35,022 bases of DNA, taken from positions 1-35,022 of the forward strand of contig NZ_FNEK01000054.1 in NCBI RefSeq assembly GCF_900099935.1, written 5' to 3'. This document shows positions 23,755 through 31,790 of the stretch, piece by piece. A model generated the notes under the pieces. That model was not told the DNA's origin. It did no database searches and saw only the letters and a program-made list of their open reading frames with translations. The stretch's first letter is position 1; the number at the start of each line of letters is the position of its first letter. The DNA is from Aliiruegeria lutimaris. GTDB taxonomy: Bacteria > Pseudomonadota > Alphaproteobacteria > Rhodobacterales > Rhodobacteraceae. A program made the position numbers and the translations under genes.

Positions 23755-24084
23755 ATGGCATTCTCTGAAGAACGGGCCGAGATCATGCGCGAAGACCTGG
23801 GTTTTCAGCCGGGCCTTTCCGAGAAACGGATGTTTGGTGGCATCGCCTTCATGCTGAACGGGAACATGGCCTGCGGTGTCATCGGCAATGGCGCCATGTT
23901 CCGCGTCGGCAAGGACCGCGAGGCCGCGGCGCTGGAGCTTGGCGCCGAACCGCTTTCGTTTACGGGACAGAAGATGGGCGGGATGGTCGAGTTGGACGAA
24001 GGCGCCTTTCTCGACGACGATCTCCGTCGCTCCCTCGTGGAAATGTCCCTTTTCAATGCTGCCAGCCTGCCGCCGAAAGGATGA
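23755..24084 (+). CDS. TfoX N-terminal domain protein
   Basis: A 109-residue protein matching the TfoX/Sxy N-terminal domain: RMFGGIAFMLNGNMACGV near residue 25, then FRVGKD and a MGGMVELDEG segment. In gamma-proteobacteria TfoX controls competence; stand-alone N-terminal-domain proteins like this one are common in alphaproteobacteria and have no settled role. GGGGGAG lies before the ATG. It sits between soxB and soxD and ends 4 nt before soxD, so it is transcribed with the sarcosine oxidase operon, an unusual place. Confidence 0.85.
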   Translation: MAFSEERAEIMREDLGFQPGLSEKRMFGGIAFMLNGNMACGVIGNGAMFRVGKDREAAALELGAEPLSFTGQKMGGMVELDEGAFLDDDLRRSLVEMSLFNAASLPPKG

Positions 24085-24088
24085 TGAC

Positions 24089-24412
24089 ATGCTGATCCTC
24101 CAATGCCCCTATTGCGGCATCCAATGCGATGAAACCGAGCTTGCCCCCGGCGGCGAGGCGCATCTGAAGCGTTACGGCCCCGGCTCCACGGATGAAGAGT
24201 TCGAGGCCTATCTCTTCGAGCGCAAGAACCCGCTGGGCGTGCATTTCGAGCGCTGGCGCCATGCCAATGGCTGCGGCAAGTGGTTCCTCGCCGCCCGCTC
24301 GACCACCACGCTTGAGGTTTTTGGTACCTACAAGGCGCAGACAACCGAGCCGCCCGCCGAGATCGTCGCCGCGATCAAGGCGAAACTGCCTGACTGGGAG
24401 GGCCGTCAATGA
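24089..24412 (+). CDS. soxD: Sarcosine oxidase, delta subunit
   Basis: A 107-residue zinc-binding subunit of heterotetrameric sarcosine oxidase. The probable zinc ligands are the cysteines of LQCPYCGIQCDE near the N-terminus and the His and Cys in RWRHANGCGKWF. It stabilises the alpha subunit and the methylene-THF interface. The ATG at 24089 begins 4 nt after the TfoX-like gene, and its stop overlaps the soxA start (ATGA). Confidence 0.94.
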   Translation: MLILQCPYCGIQCDETELAPGGEAHLKRYGPGSTDEEFEAYLFERKNPLGVHFERWRHANGCGKWFLAARSTTTLEVFGTYKAQTTEPPAEIVAAIKAKLPDWEGRQ

Positions 24413-27400
24413 GCATGCGTCTGGAACAGGGCGGTCGGTTGATAAACCGCGAGAAGCCGCTGGGATTTGTCTTCGACAGCAACCGGCTCAAGGGGTTCGA
24501 AGGTGACACGCTCGCCTCGGCGCTGCTCGGCGCGGGCAAGATGCTGGTCAACCGCTCCTACAAGTATCACCGTCCGCGCGGCATCGTTGCCTCCGGGCCG
24601 GAGGAGCCCAACGCGCTGGTCGGGCTGGGGCAGGGCGCGTGGTTCGAACCGGACCAGCGGGCCACCACCACCGAGTTGTTCGACGGGCTGACGGCGATGC
24701 CGCAGAACGCCTGGCCCTCGCTCGGTTTCGACGTGATGGCGGTGAATGGCTGGATGTCGAAATTCATGCCGGCGGGATTCTATTACAAGACCTTCATCTG
24801 GCCGCGCGCCTTCTGGAAGCATGTCTACGAGCCCGTCATCCGCGAGGCCGCGGCCTCGGGCCGCCCGCCGCAGGAGCCCGATGCCGACAAGTACGAGCAT
24901 TTCTATGCCTTCGTGGATGTGCTGGTGGTCGGCGGCGGGATCGCCGGGCTGCAAGCCGCGCTGACGGCCGGGAAATCCGGCGCGCGCGTGCTGCTGATGG
25001 AGCAGACAGCGCATTGGGGTGGACGCGCGCCGGTTGATGGCGCGGAAATCGACGGCAAGCCCGCCGATGACTGGATCGCCGAGACGCTGGCTGCGCTGGA
25101 GGCGATGGAGAATGTCACGCTGCGTAACCGCACCATGGGCGCGGGCGTCTTCGACCACGGCTATGCGCTAGGCTACGAACGCGTGGCCGATCACACGCCC
25201 GGCGATGGCCGCGTGCGTCACCGGCTCTGGCGCATCCGCGCCAAGCAGATCGTCACCGCCACCGGCGCGATCGAGCGCCCGTTGAGCTTCGCTGGCAATG
25301 ACGTTCCGGGCGTCATGCTGGCTTCGGCCATGCGCGATTACGTGGTCAATTACGGCGTCGCGCCGGGCAGGAAGGTGGTCGTCGTCACCAATAACGACGA
25401 CGCCTATCGGACCGTTCTGGCGCTGATCGATGCCGGGCTGGAAGTGCCGGTTGTCGTCGATGCTCGCGAGCGCAGTGACGGCCCGCTCGCGAGCGAGGCC
25501 ATGCGCCGTGGCGTGGCGGTGGAATGCGGCGCGGCGATCATGAAGGTGAAGGGCAAGAAGCGGGTGGAGGGCGTCATGCTCTGCCGTGGCAACGGGACCG
25601 GCGGCGCGGGGGCACCGGTTGAATGCGACGCCGTGGCCATGTCCGGCGGTTGGTCGCCGGTGGTGCATCTGTGGTCCCATTGCGGCGGCAAGCTCAAGTG
25701 GTCCGAGGAGAACGCGCATTTCTACCCCGATCCCTCCCGCGCGCCCACTGGCGCGCAGGGTGAGGCGTTTGTCCGCACGGCCGGCATCGCTTCCGGCGCG
25801 ATGGGCACGGGGTCGGTGCTAAAGGATGCAGCCGCTGCCGGTGCCGCTGCTTCGCGGTCGGCGGGTTTCAAGGCGCGCGCGGCAGCGGCCAAGGCCGCGG
25901 ATGCCGAGGAGTGGCCGATGAAACCGGTCTGGGTGATGCCGGAGCAGGCGCTGCCGGAACTCAGGTCCAAGATGTTTCTCGACTTCCAGAACGACGTGAA
26001 GGTGGCCGATATCCAGCTTGCCGTGCAGGAGGGCTATGAGAGCGTCGAGCTGACCAAGCGGTACACCACGCTCGGCATGGCCAATGATCAGGGAAAGCTT
26101 TCCAATATCAACGGCCTGGCGATTCTTGCCGACAGTCTTGGCGCCGAGATCCCGCAGGTTGGCACCACGACCTTCCGCCCGCCTTACCAGCCGATCTCCT
26201 TCGGTTCCATCGCGGGAGAGGCGCGCGGCGAGATCTTCCAACCGCTCCGGCGCACGCCGATGCATGACTGGCACGAGCACAACGGCGTTGCATGGGAGCC
26301 GGTCGGCCATTGGCGGCGGCCCTATTGCTATCCGAAACCGGGCGAGGACCACGAGGCCGCAGTGGCACGCGAGGTGCTGGCCACGCGCAATTCGCTGGGG
26401 CTGCTGGACGCTTCGACGCTGGGCAAGCTCGTGGTGAAGGGGCCGGATGCCGGGCGCTTCCTCGACATGCTCTACACCAACAAGATGTCGACGCTGAAGC
26501 CGGGCAAGTGCCGCTATGGGCTGATGTGCAACGAGAACGGGTTCCTCAGCGATGACGGCGTGGTGGCGCGGCTCGACGAGGACACCTTCCTCTGCCACAC
26601 CACCTCGGGCGGTGCGGACCGAATCCATGGCTGGATGGAAGACTGGCTGCAATGCGAGTGGTGGGACTGGAAGGTCTATGTCGCCAACGTGACCGAGCAA
26701 TGGGGCCAGATCGCCGTTGTCGGCCCGAATGCGCGCAAGCTTCTGGAGAAGCTCGGCGGCATGGATGTCTCCAAGGAGGCGCTGCCCTTCATGGGCTGGG
26801 TCGAGGGCGAGTTGGACGGGATCACGGTGCGTATCTTCCGTATCTCCTTCTCGGGCGAACTCAGCTACGAGCTTGCCGTGCCCGCAGGCGAGGCCATGGC
26901 GCTCTGGTCGAAGCTGCTTGTCGCGGGCCGCGAATGGTCCATCACGCCCTACGGCACCGAGGCGCTGCATATCATGCGGGCAGAGAAGGGCTTCATCATG
27001 ATCGGCGACGAGACCGACGGCACGGTGATCCCGCAGGATCTCGGGCTTGGCTGGGCGATCTCCAAGAAAAAGGACGATTACCTCGGCAAGCGGGCGCAGG
27101 AGCGTTCCCACATGGTCAGCCCGGATCGTTGGAAGCTCGTCGGTCTGGAGACGCTGGATGGCTCCGTGCTGCCCGATGGCGCCTATGCGGTGGGCAAGGG
27201 CGTCAATGGCAACGGCCAGCGCAACACGATTGGCCGGGTGACCTCCACCTATATGTCGCCGACGCTGGGCAAGGGGATCGCCATGGGGCTGGTCCATCAC
27301 GGGCCGGATCGGATGGGCGAGGTGATCAAGTTCGTGGCCACCGATGAAAGCGTGATCGAGGCGAAGATCGTCAGCCCGGTCTTCTATGACCCGGACGGGG

Positions 27401-27417
27401 AGAAGCAGGATGTCTGA
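24409..27417 (+). CDS. soxA: Sarcosine oxidase, alpha subunit
   Basis: A 1002-residue subunit, the normal length. The first ~100 residues are a ferredoxin-like/amine-binding fold (FEGDTLASALLGAGKMLVNR, YKYHRPRGIVASGPEEPNAL). A Rossmann NAD-binding motif (VLVVGGGIAGLQAAL) lies near residue 175 and a second nucleotide-binding region around 320 (GRKVVVVTNNDDAY). From about 610 to the end is a GCV_T-like aminomethyltransferase domain that binds tetrahydrofolate (SLGLLDASTLGKLVVKG, FSGELSYELAVP, GTEALHIMRAEKGFI). It overlaps soxD by 4 nt and soxG by 8 nt. Confidence 0.96.
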   Translation: MSMRLEQGGRLINREKPLGFVFDSNRLKGFEGDTLASALLGAGKMLVNRSYKYHRPRGIVASGPEEPNALVGLGQGAWFEPDQRATTTELFDGLTAMPQNAWPSLGFDVMAVNGWMSKFMPAGFYYKTFIWPRAFWKHVYEPVIREAAASGRPPQEPDADKYEHFYAFVDVLVVGGGIAGLQAALTAGKSGARVLLMEQTAHWGGRAPVDGAEIDGKPADDWIAETLAALEAMENVTLRNRTMGAGVFDHGYALGYERVADHTPGDGRVRHRLWRIRAKQIVTATGAIERPLSFAGNDVPGVMLASAMRDYVVNYGVAPGRKVVVVTNNDDAYRTVLALIDAGLEVPVVVDARERSDGPLASEAMRRGVAVECGAAIMKVKGKKRVEGVMLCRGNGTGGAGAPVECDAVAMSGGWSPVVHLWSHCGGKLKWSEENAHFYPDPSRAPTGAQGEAFVRTAGIASGAMGTGSVLKDAAAAGAAASRSAGFKARAAAAKAADAEEWPMKPVWVMPEQALPELRSKMFLDFQNDVKVADIQLAVQEGYESVELTKRYTTLGMANDQGKLSNINGLAILADSLGAEIPQVGTTTFRPPYQPISFGSIAGEARGEIFQPLRRTPMHDWHEHNGVAWEPVGHWRRPYCYPKPGEDHEAAVAREVLATRNSLGLLDASTLGKLVVKGPDAGRFLDMLYTNKMSTLKPGKCRYGLMCNENGFLSDDGVVARLDEDTFLCHTTSGGADRIHGWMEDWLQCEWWDWKVYVANVTEQWGQIAVVGPNARKLLEKLGGMDVSKEALPFMGWVEGELDGITVRIFRISFSGELSYELAVPAGEAMALWSKLLVAGREWSITPYGTEALHIMRAEKGFIMIGDETDGTVIPQDLGLGWAISKKKDDYLGKRAQERSHMVSPDRWKLVGLETLDGSVLPDGAYAVGKGVNGNGQRNTIGRVTSTYMSPTLGKGIAMGLVHHGPDRMGEVIKFVATDESVIEAKIVSPVFYDPDGEKQDV

Positions 27418-27985
27418 TGCCGTAACCGCCCCGAAAGGGGCCAGTTCAGTCGGGCCGGTGGCCCAGGTCGAGGAACGCGGGCTGCAGGGCATGGTAACCC
27501 TGCGGGCGGATCTGTCCGAGCCGGCGCTTGCCGGTGCGGTGAAGGCCGCGACGGGTTGCGCGCTGCCGGAAACCCGGCAGATCCTCTACAACGGGGATCG
27601 GGCCGTGGCCTGGATGTCGCCGGACGAACTGCTGCTGCTGGTTCCTTATGTGGACACCGTGGACGTCGTTGCCGCGCTGGAGGCGGCGCTTGCGGGAGTC
27701 CACCATCTCGCGGTCGATGTCTCGGATGCGCGGGCGAGTTTCGCCATCAGCGGGCCGGGCGCACGCGAGGTGCTGGCGCGGCTGTGCCCGGTGGATCTCT
27801 CGCCCGTGGCCTTTGGGCCCGGCGAAATCCGTCGCACCCGGCTTGCCCAGGTGCCCGCGGCCTTCTGGACAGATGAAGCGGGGCGCTTCACGCTGGTCTG
27901 TTTCCGCTCCGTTGCCCGCTATGCCTTCGATGCGTTGGTCGGTGCGGCGAGCGGCGACAAGGTTGGCTATTTCCAGGAGAGTTGA
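27410..27985 (+). CDS. soxG: Sarcosine oxidase, gamma subunit
   Basis: A 191-residue subunit of heterotetrameric sarcosine oxidase. ATG 27410 (MSDAVTAPKGASS) lies 8 nt inside the soxA 3' end with AGAAGCAGG upstream. The fold is related to the GCV_T N-terminal domain: SPDELLLLVPY, VDVSDARASFAISGPGAREV and LCPVDLSP are characteristic. It stabilises the complex and contributes no known catalytic residue. It ends the operon; a perfect stem-loop follows within 10 nt. Confidence 0.92.
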   Translation: MSDAVTAPKGASSVGPVAQVEERGLQGMVTLRADLSEPALAGAVKAATGCALPETRQILYNGDRAVAWMSPDELLLLVPYVDTVDVVAALEAALAGVHHLAVDVSDARASFAISGPGAREVLARLCPVDLSPVAFGPGEIRRTRLAQVPAAFWTDEAGRFTLVCFRSVARYAFDALVGAASGDKVGYFQES

Positions 27986-27990
27986 GTTCA

Positions 27991-28011
27991 GGGCCGGAGA
28001 CCGTCCGGCCC
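27991..28011 (+). terminator. Stem-loop after soxG
   Basis: GGGCCGGA (27991-27998) and TCCGGCCC (28004-28011) form a perfect 8-bp stem with a 5-nt loop, 5 nt after the soxG stop. The T-run is missing, so termination may be weak or Rho-assisted, but the place marks the end of the sarcosine oxidase operon. Confidence 0.55.
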
Positions 28012-28121
28012 GATTGGCCGCGCTCCCGTAACAATCCCCTAAGCTGTCACAGAATGACCGCATTTCCGGGGAAAAGTGGCCCCCAGGGCCGCATTCCGCG
28101 GCAAATTTGGGAGATCGTAAC

Positions 28122-29312
28122 GTGACCGAGGACAATCGGGAAACCGGTGGGACGGGACGGGTTGATCGGGAAGCGCAGCCAAGGCTTCCGGCCGAGTGCC
28201 TTGTTGACGGAACCTATATCCGCCTCATGCACCGTTCGGGTGAAGGCGCGCCGGTTCTTGTCGTGTTTGGAGACGAAGTCACTGGCCCGCGCGGGCAGGT
28301 GGCGCGCCCGCTTGGGCTGAGGGTGGAAAAAGAGACCGACCTTTACGAGGTGATCCCCAAGGGGCGGCACTGGTATCCGGTCAGCGAGACCGGGCCGATG
28401 TCGGAAACACTGGCGCGCGTCAAGGATGGCAAGTCGGCCGTGGCCCTTGGTGCTTCGATGGGCGGCTATGGCGTGCTGCGCTACGGTGCACGGGCGGGCT
28501 GCGGTACGGTGCTGGCCTTCTCTCCGCAGGCGCGGCTGGAACCGGGCATGACCACTGTGGGTGCCAGGCACGCGCGGAACTACCGCGAGGAATTGCATTC
28601 GGACATGGACGTCGAGCCCGCGCATCTGCCCGAGCGCGCCTATGTGGTGATCGACCCGGCCGATGCGCATGACCTTTTGCATGCCGAGCTGCTGCGCCAC
28701 GAGGCAGGCGTCGAGGTGATCGCGCTTGCCCATATGGGCCATCGCTGCGAGCGTGCGCTTTCCTCGCCCGAGATCGTCGATGCGGCGCTCGAAGCGGCGA
28801 CGGCTGGCAATCGCGAGGGGCTGGCACGCGCGCTGCGGCGTGGCCGGCGCAACGTGCCGGGCTATCTTGCGCGGCTTTCGCTGGCCTGTTCGGAACGCGG
28901 ACATCCGCAATGGGCCGCCGAAATCGCGCGCCTTCCGGAACGCGAGGGCAAGCCGCTCTCGCCCGACCTGCGGCTTGCGCTGGCGGTTGCGCGGGCCGGC
29001 ATGGGGCAACCTTTCGAGGCGCTCGAACAGATCGAGTCGCTGATCGTCTCCTCGCCGCGCAACGCGGGCTACTGGCGCGCGCTGGCCGAGCAATACGAGG
29101 CGATGGGCGAGGAAGAGGCCGCTTCCGAAGTGATGCAACTTGCGCTGGAAAAAACGGAAAATTTCCTTTTCTGCTGGAAGCTGATCCGCAATCGGATGGA
29201 TATAGGCGCCAACGAGGAAGCGCTTCTGCTGGCCGAAATGGCATTGGAACATTGGCCCGAACGGGCCGCGCAAGTAGAAAAGATAAAGGAGCGCATCGCC
29301 TCGGCCGCTTGA
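28122..29312 (+). CDS. Alpha/beta-hydrolase-like protein with TPR C-terminus
   Basis: A 396-residue protein. I take GTG 28122 (protein MTEDNRETGG) because GGAG lies 8 nt before it; a TTG at 28107 is also in frame. Residues ~100-135 contain a nucleophile elbow VALGASMGGYGVLRYG, the GxSxGG motif of serine hydrolases, and a candidate catalytic His is in ALAHMGHRCE (~210). From about 270 the chain is TPR-like helices (YWRALAEQYEAMGEEEAASE). There is no signal peptide. It is followed after 49 nt by a GSCFA protein with a similar TPR tail, so the two may act together, perhaps on surface polysaccharide; the substrate is unknown. Confidence 0.7.
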   Translation: MTEDNRETGGTGRVDREAQPRLPAECLVDGTYIRLMHRSGEGAPVLVVFGDEVTGPRGQVARPLGLRVEKETDLYEVIPKGRHWYPVSETGPMSETLARVKDGKSAVALGASMGGYGVLRYGARAGCGTVLAFSPQARLEPGMTTVGARHARNYREELHSDMDVEPAHLPERAYVVIDPADAHDLLHAELLRHEAGVEVIALAHMGHRCERALSSPEIVDAALEAATAGNREGLARALRRGRRNVPGYLARLSLACSERGHPQWAAEIARLPEREGKPLSPDLRLALAVARAGMGQPFEALEQIESLIVSSPRNAGYWRALAEQYEAMGEEEAASEVMQLALEKTENFLFCWKLIRNRMDIGANEEALLLAEMALEHWPERAAQVEKIKERIASAA

Positions 29313-29361
29313 TGGACCCGCGACTTGCGGGCAGGGGCATCGCGCAGTGAGGAAGAGCAGA

Positions 29362-30723
29362 ATGTCTGGGAGCAACCTGGAGGCACGGCCTGCGCTGGAG
29401 GCCTACAAAACCGCCGCGCGCAACGATCTGAGGCGCTACCCCTCGCCGGAAAAGGACGGCGAACGGCTCTACCCTCTGGCGAGCCCGAGCGTGCGGCCCG
29501 GCTTCTCCATGAGCCGCAGCGATACCGTCTTCACCATCGGGTCCTGTTTTGCACGCAATGTCGAATCCGCCCTGGCCGGTAACGGCCTCGTCGTGCTGAG
29601 CCGCGATTTCGAACTCGGCCCGATCGGCGAAGGGCTGGGTTTTGCCGGGAACTTCTTCAACAAATACTCGATCCACTCGATCATTAACGAGTTCCGCTGG
29701 GCGATGGATCGGTCCACCTTTCCAGGCCGGGACCTGCTCTACACCGCAAAGGAAGGCAGCGAGAGCTATCTGGATCTGCAACTCGGTTCTTCGAAGCTCG
29801 ATTACCCCATCACCGAGATCCTCGAATTCCGTCACCGTTTTCTTGATGTGATGGCACAGGCCGCCGAGGCGGATGTGCTGGTGGTCACGCTCGGCTATGT
29901 CGAGGTCTGGTTCGACCGCAAGCTCGACATCTATCTCAACGTGGCGCCCCCGCCCGCCCTGGCCAAGCGGGAGCCAGAGCGTTTCGAGTTCCGTGTTTTG
30001 AGCTACGAGGATGTGCTCGCCGGCCTGCGCGAGATGCGGGAGTTGCTTCTCAAATACCGTCGCAAGCCGCTTCGGATGCTGCTTACCGTCTCGCCGGTGC
30101 CGCTCCTGTCGACATTCCGCGACATGGATGTGCTTGTCGCCAACTCCTATTCCAAATCGGTGCAGCGCGCCGCCATCGACGCCTTCGTGGCCGAGAGCGA
30201 CGGCGTGGATTACTTCCCCTCCTATGAATTCGTCACTTTGAGCGATCCGCGCGTGGCCTGGTCGCGTGGCGATTACCGACACGTCTCGGCCGATCTCGTG
30301 GCGCGTATCATGGCGACCGTCCTGCAACGTTACGTGGAAGGCGAGAGCGGTCTCGCCAGCCCGGAGGCCGTTGGCGTGCAGTCCCTGGAAGCCTCGGTGC
30401 GCATGGTAATGAGGCTGGGCGAATATGCCGAAGCCGCGGCCTTGTTGGAACGCAATGCCAAGCTGGTTGCGGGAAATGGCGGGCTGGAACTGCAATTCGG
30501 AACGGCGCTGCAGGAGACCGGGCGTTTTGAGGAGGCCTTCGACGCATTTGCGCGGGCCGGAGAGCTTTTGCCGAACAACCCCGATCCTCTGGAGGCTCAG
30601 ATCCAGTGTTGCCGCAAGCTCGGGCGCGGCCCCCACGCCGAAATGCTGCTGGCCGAGCATTCCGAGCGTTTTCCGGGCAGAACAGCCTTTCGGGATGACG
30701 ACGAGTGGCAAGGCGTGCTTTGA
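29362..30723 (+). CDS. GSCFA domain protein with TPR tail
   Basis: A 453-residue protein. ATG 29362 (MSGSNLEARPALEAYK) follows AGGA at 8 nt; a GTG at 29347 would add five residues. The GSCFA motif that names the family is at residue ~60 (TVFTIGSCFARNVESAL), followed by FAGNFFNKYSIHSIINEF and LVVTLGYVEVWFD, and later LLTVSPVPLLSTFRD and the probable His in GDYRHVSADL. GSCFA proteins resemble SGNH-type hydrolases, in which the Ser and a late Asp/His would be catalytic. From ~340 on there are TPR-like helices (ALQETGRFEEAFDAFARAGE). It pairs with the upstream TPR hydrolase-like gene. No signal peptide. Confidence 0.85.
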   Translation: MSGSNLEARPALEAYKTAARNDLRRYPSPEKDGERLYPLASPSVRPGFSMSRSDTVFTIGSCFARNVESALAGNGLVVLSRDFELGPIGEGLGFAGNFFNKYSIHSIINEFRWAMDRSTFPGRDLLYTAKEGSESYLDLQLGSSKLDYPITEILEFRHRFLDVMAQAAEADVLVVTLGYVEVWFDRKLDIYLNVAPPPALAKREPERFEFRVLSYEDVLAGLREMRELLLKYRRKPLRMLLTVSPVPLLSTFRDMDVLVANSYSKSVQRAAIDAFVAESDGVDYFPSYEFVTLSDPRVAWSRGDYRHVSADLVARIMATVLQRYVEGESGLASPEAVGVQSLEASVRMVMRLGEYAEAAALLERNAKLVAGNGGLELQFGTALQETGRFEEAFDAFARAGELLPNNPDPLEAQIQCCRKLGRGPHAEMLLAEHSERFPGRTAFRDDDEWQGVL

Positions 30724-30853
30724 CAGAAAATTGATTATTTTCGTAAGGCTTTGAGGTGTTACGGTTCGGTTCCTGCAACGGGATGGCTTGACGCCGGAGC
30801 GGTCGGCCTTCAGAAACTTGCAAGGAAATGTTGCACCTGAAGGAACTCGCACA

Positions 30854-31453
30854 ATGTCTTTTGATCTCCCCGACCTGCCCTATGCGCATGATGCCCTCGC
30901 CGATCTTGGCATGAGCAAGGAGACACTCGAATACCACCACGACCTGCACCACAAGGCCTATGTCGACAATGGCAACAAGCTGATCGCGGGCACCGAGTGG
31001 GAGGGAAAACCTCTCGAGGAAATCGTGAAGGGCACGTATGACGCCGGCGCAGTCGCGCAGAACGGCATCTTCAACAATGCCTCGCAGCATTGGAACCACA
31101 TGCAGTTCTGGGAAATGATGGGCCCGGGCGGCAATGCCCTACCTGGCGCGCTTGAAAAGGCCATCGTCGAGAGCTTTGGATCCGTGGACGAGTTCAAGTC
31201 CCAGTTCGCCGCCGCGGGCGCCGGTCAGTTCGGCTCTGGCTGGTGCTGGCTGGTAAAGGATACCGACGGTTCCCTGAAAGTCACCAAGACCGAGAACGGG
31301 GTGAACCCGCTTTGCTTCGGCCAGACGGCCCTGCTCGGCTGCGACGTGTGGGAGCACTCCTACTATATCGACTTCCGCAACAAGCGCCCCGCCTACCTGT
31401 CGAACTTCCTCGACAAGCTGGTGAACTGGGAAAACGTGGCCTCGCGCCTGTAA
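30854..31453 (+). CDS. sodB: Superoxide dismutase (Fe/Mn family)
   Basis: A 199-residue cytoplasmic enzyme that converts superoxide to O2 and H2O2. ATG 30854 (MSFDLPDLPYAHDAL) gives the standard N-terminus and follows AGGA at 9 nt. The metal ligands are His28 in LEYHHDLHHKAY, His in NNASQHWNHMQF, Asp in GCDVWEHSYYIDF and the His three residues later. The pattern favours an iron enzyme, though manganese or cambialistic use cannot be excluded from sequence alone. It stands alone with its own strong terminator. As a source of H2O2, sarcosine oxidase is nearby, but no shared regulation is visible. Confidence 0.95.
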   Translation: MSFDLPDLPYAHDALADLGMSKETLEYHHDLHHKAYVDNGNKLIAGTEWEGKPLEEIVKGTYDAGAVAQNGIFNNASQHWNHMQFWEMMGPGGNALPGALEKAIVESFGSVDEFKSQFAAAGAGQFGSGWCWLVKDTDGSLKVTKTENGVNPLCFGQTALLGCDVWEHSYYIDFRNKRPAYLSNFLDKLVNWENVASRL

Positions 31454-31476
31454 CAGCACAGATAGCTAGGTTTTCC

Positions 31477-31512
31477 ACCCCTCGGGTTTTCCCGGGGGGT
31501 GTTTCGTTTTTG
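31477..31512 (+). terminator. Rho-independent terminator of sodB
   Basis: ACCCCtCGGG (31477-31486), a TTTT loop and CCCGgGGGGT (31491-31500) form a strong stem with one mismatch, followed by a T-rich tail (TTTCGTTTTT). It lies 24 nt after the sodB stop. Confidence 0.92.
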
Positions 31513-31594
31513 AATGCCAGTGGTTTGGACCGTCAAGCGGATAGCTGATGTTGAAAGGGGACTTGGCCCCCTCGCGCTCTTTCGAGCGCTCCCC

Positions 31595-31658
31595 CCAGGA
31601 TACTTCCGGAAAGAGGAAATGGGCGCGGAGTTCGTTCATCTTTCCTGAAAATACCTCC
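31595..31658. repeat. Inverted pair of Rhodobacterales-type intergenic repeat
   Basis: CCAGGATACTTCCGGAAAGA (from 31595) and the inverted counterpart TTCATCTTTCCTGAAAATAC (from 31635) are diverged copies of a GGATA..TT..GGAAAGA.GAA unit that I recall as frequent between genes in this order. The pair could fold into one stem. A further CTCCGCCGGAG palindrome follows at 31654-31664. The rest of the 31513-31790 gap shows no gene. Confidence 0.6.
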
Positions 31659-31790
31659 GCCGGAGGCACAATCCGCAGGATCGTTCACGTGCGCGCCCTC
31701 GAACTGAAACTTTGTCCGATATGCATGATGACACGCTGCGAGCTCATGGCATGAAATTGTCCCAACCTGGCTTGCGCCTGCGGTTCTTGC

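Noticed and set aside
25819-27492. 557-codon minus-strand frame inside soxA
   Set aside because: soxA is unmistakable over the same bases; this is an antisense shadow.
28420-30852. 810-codon minus-strand frame across the TPR hydrolase-like and GSCFA genes
   Set aside because: Recognised motifs are on the plus strand, and the long Arg/Ala/Pro runs of the minus frame are not protein-like.
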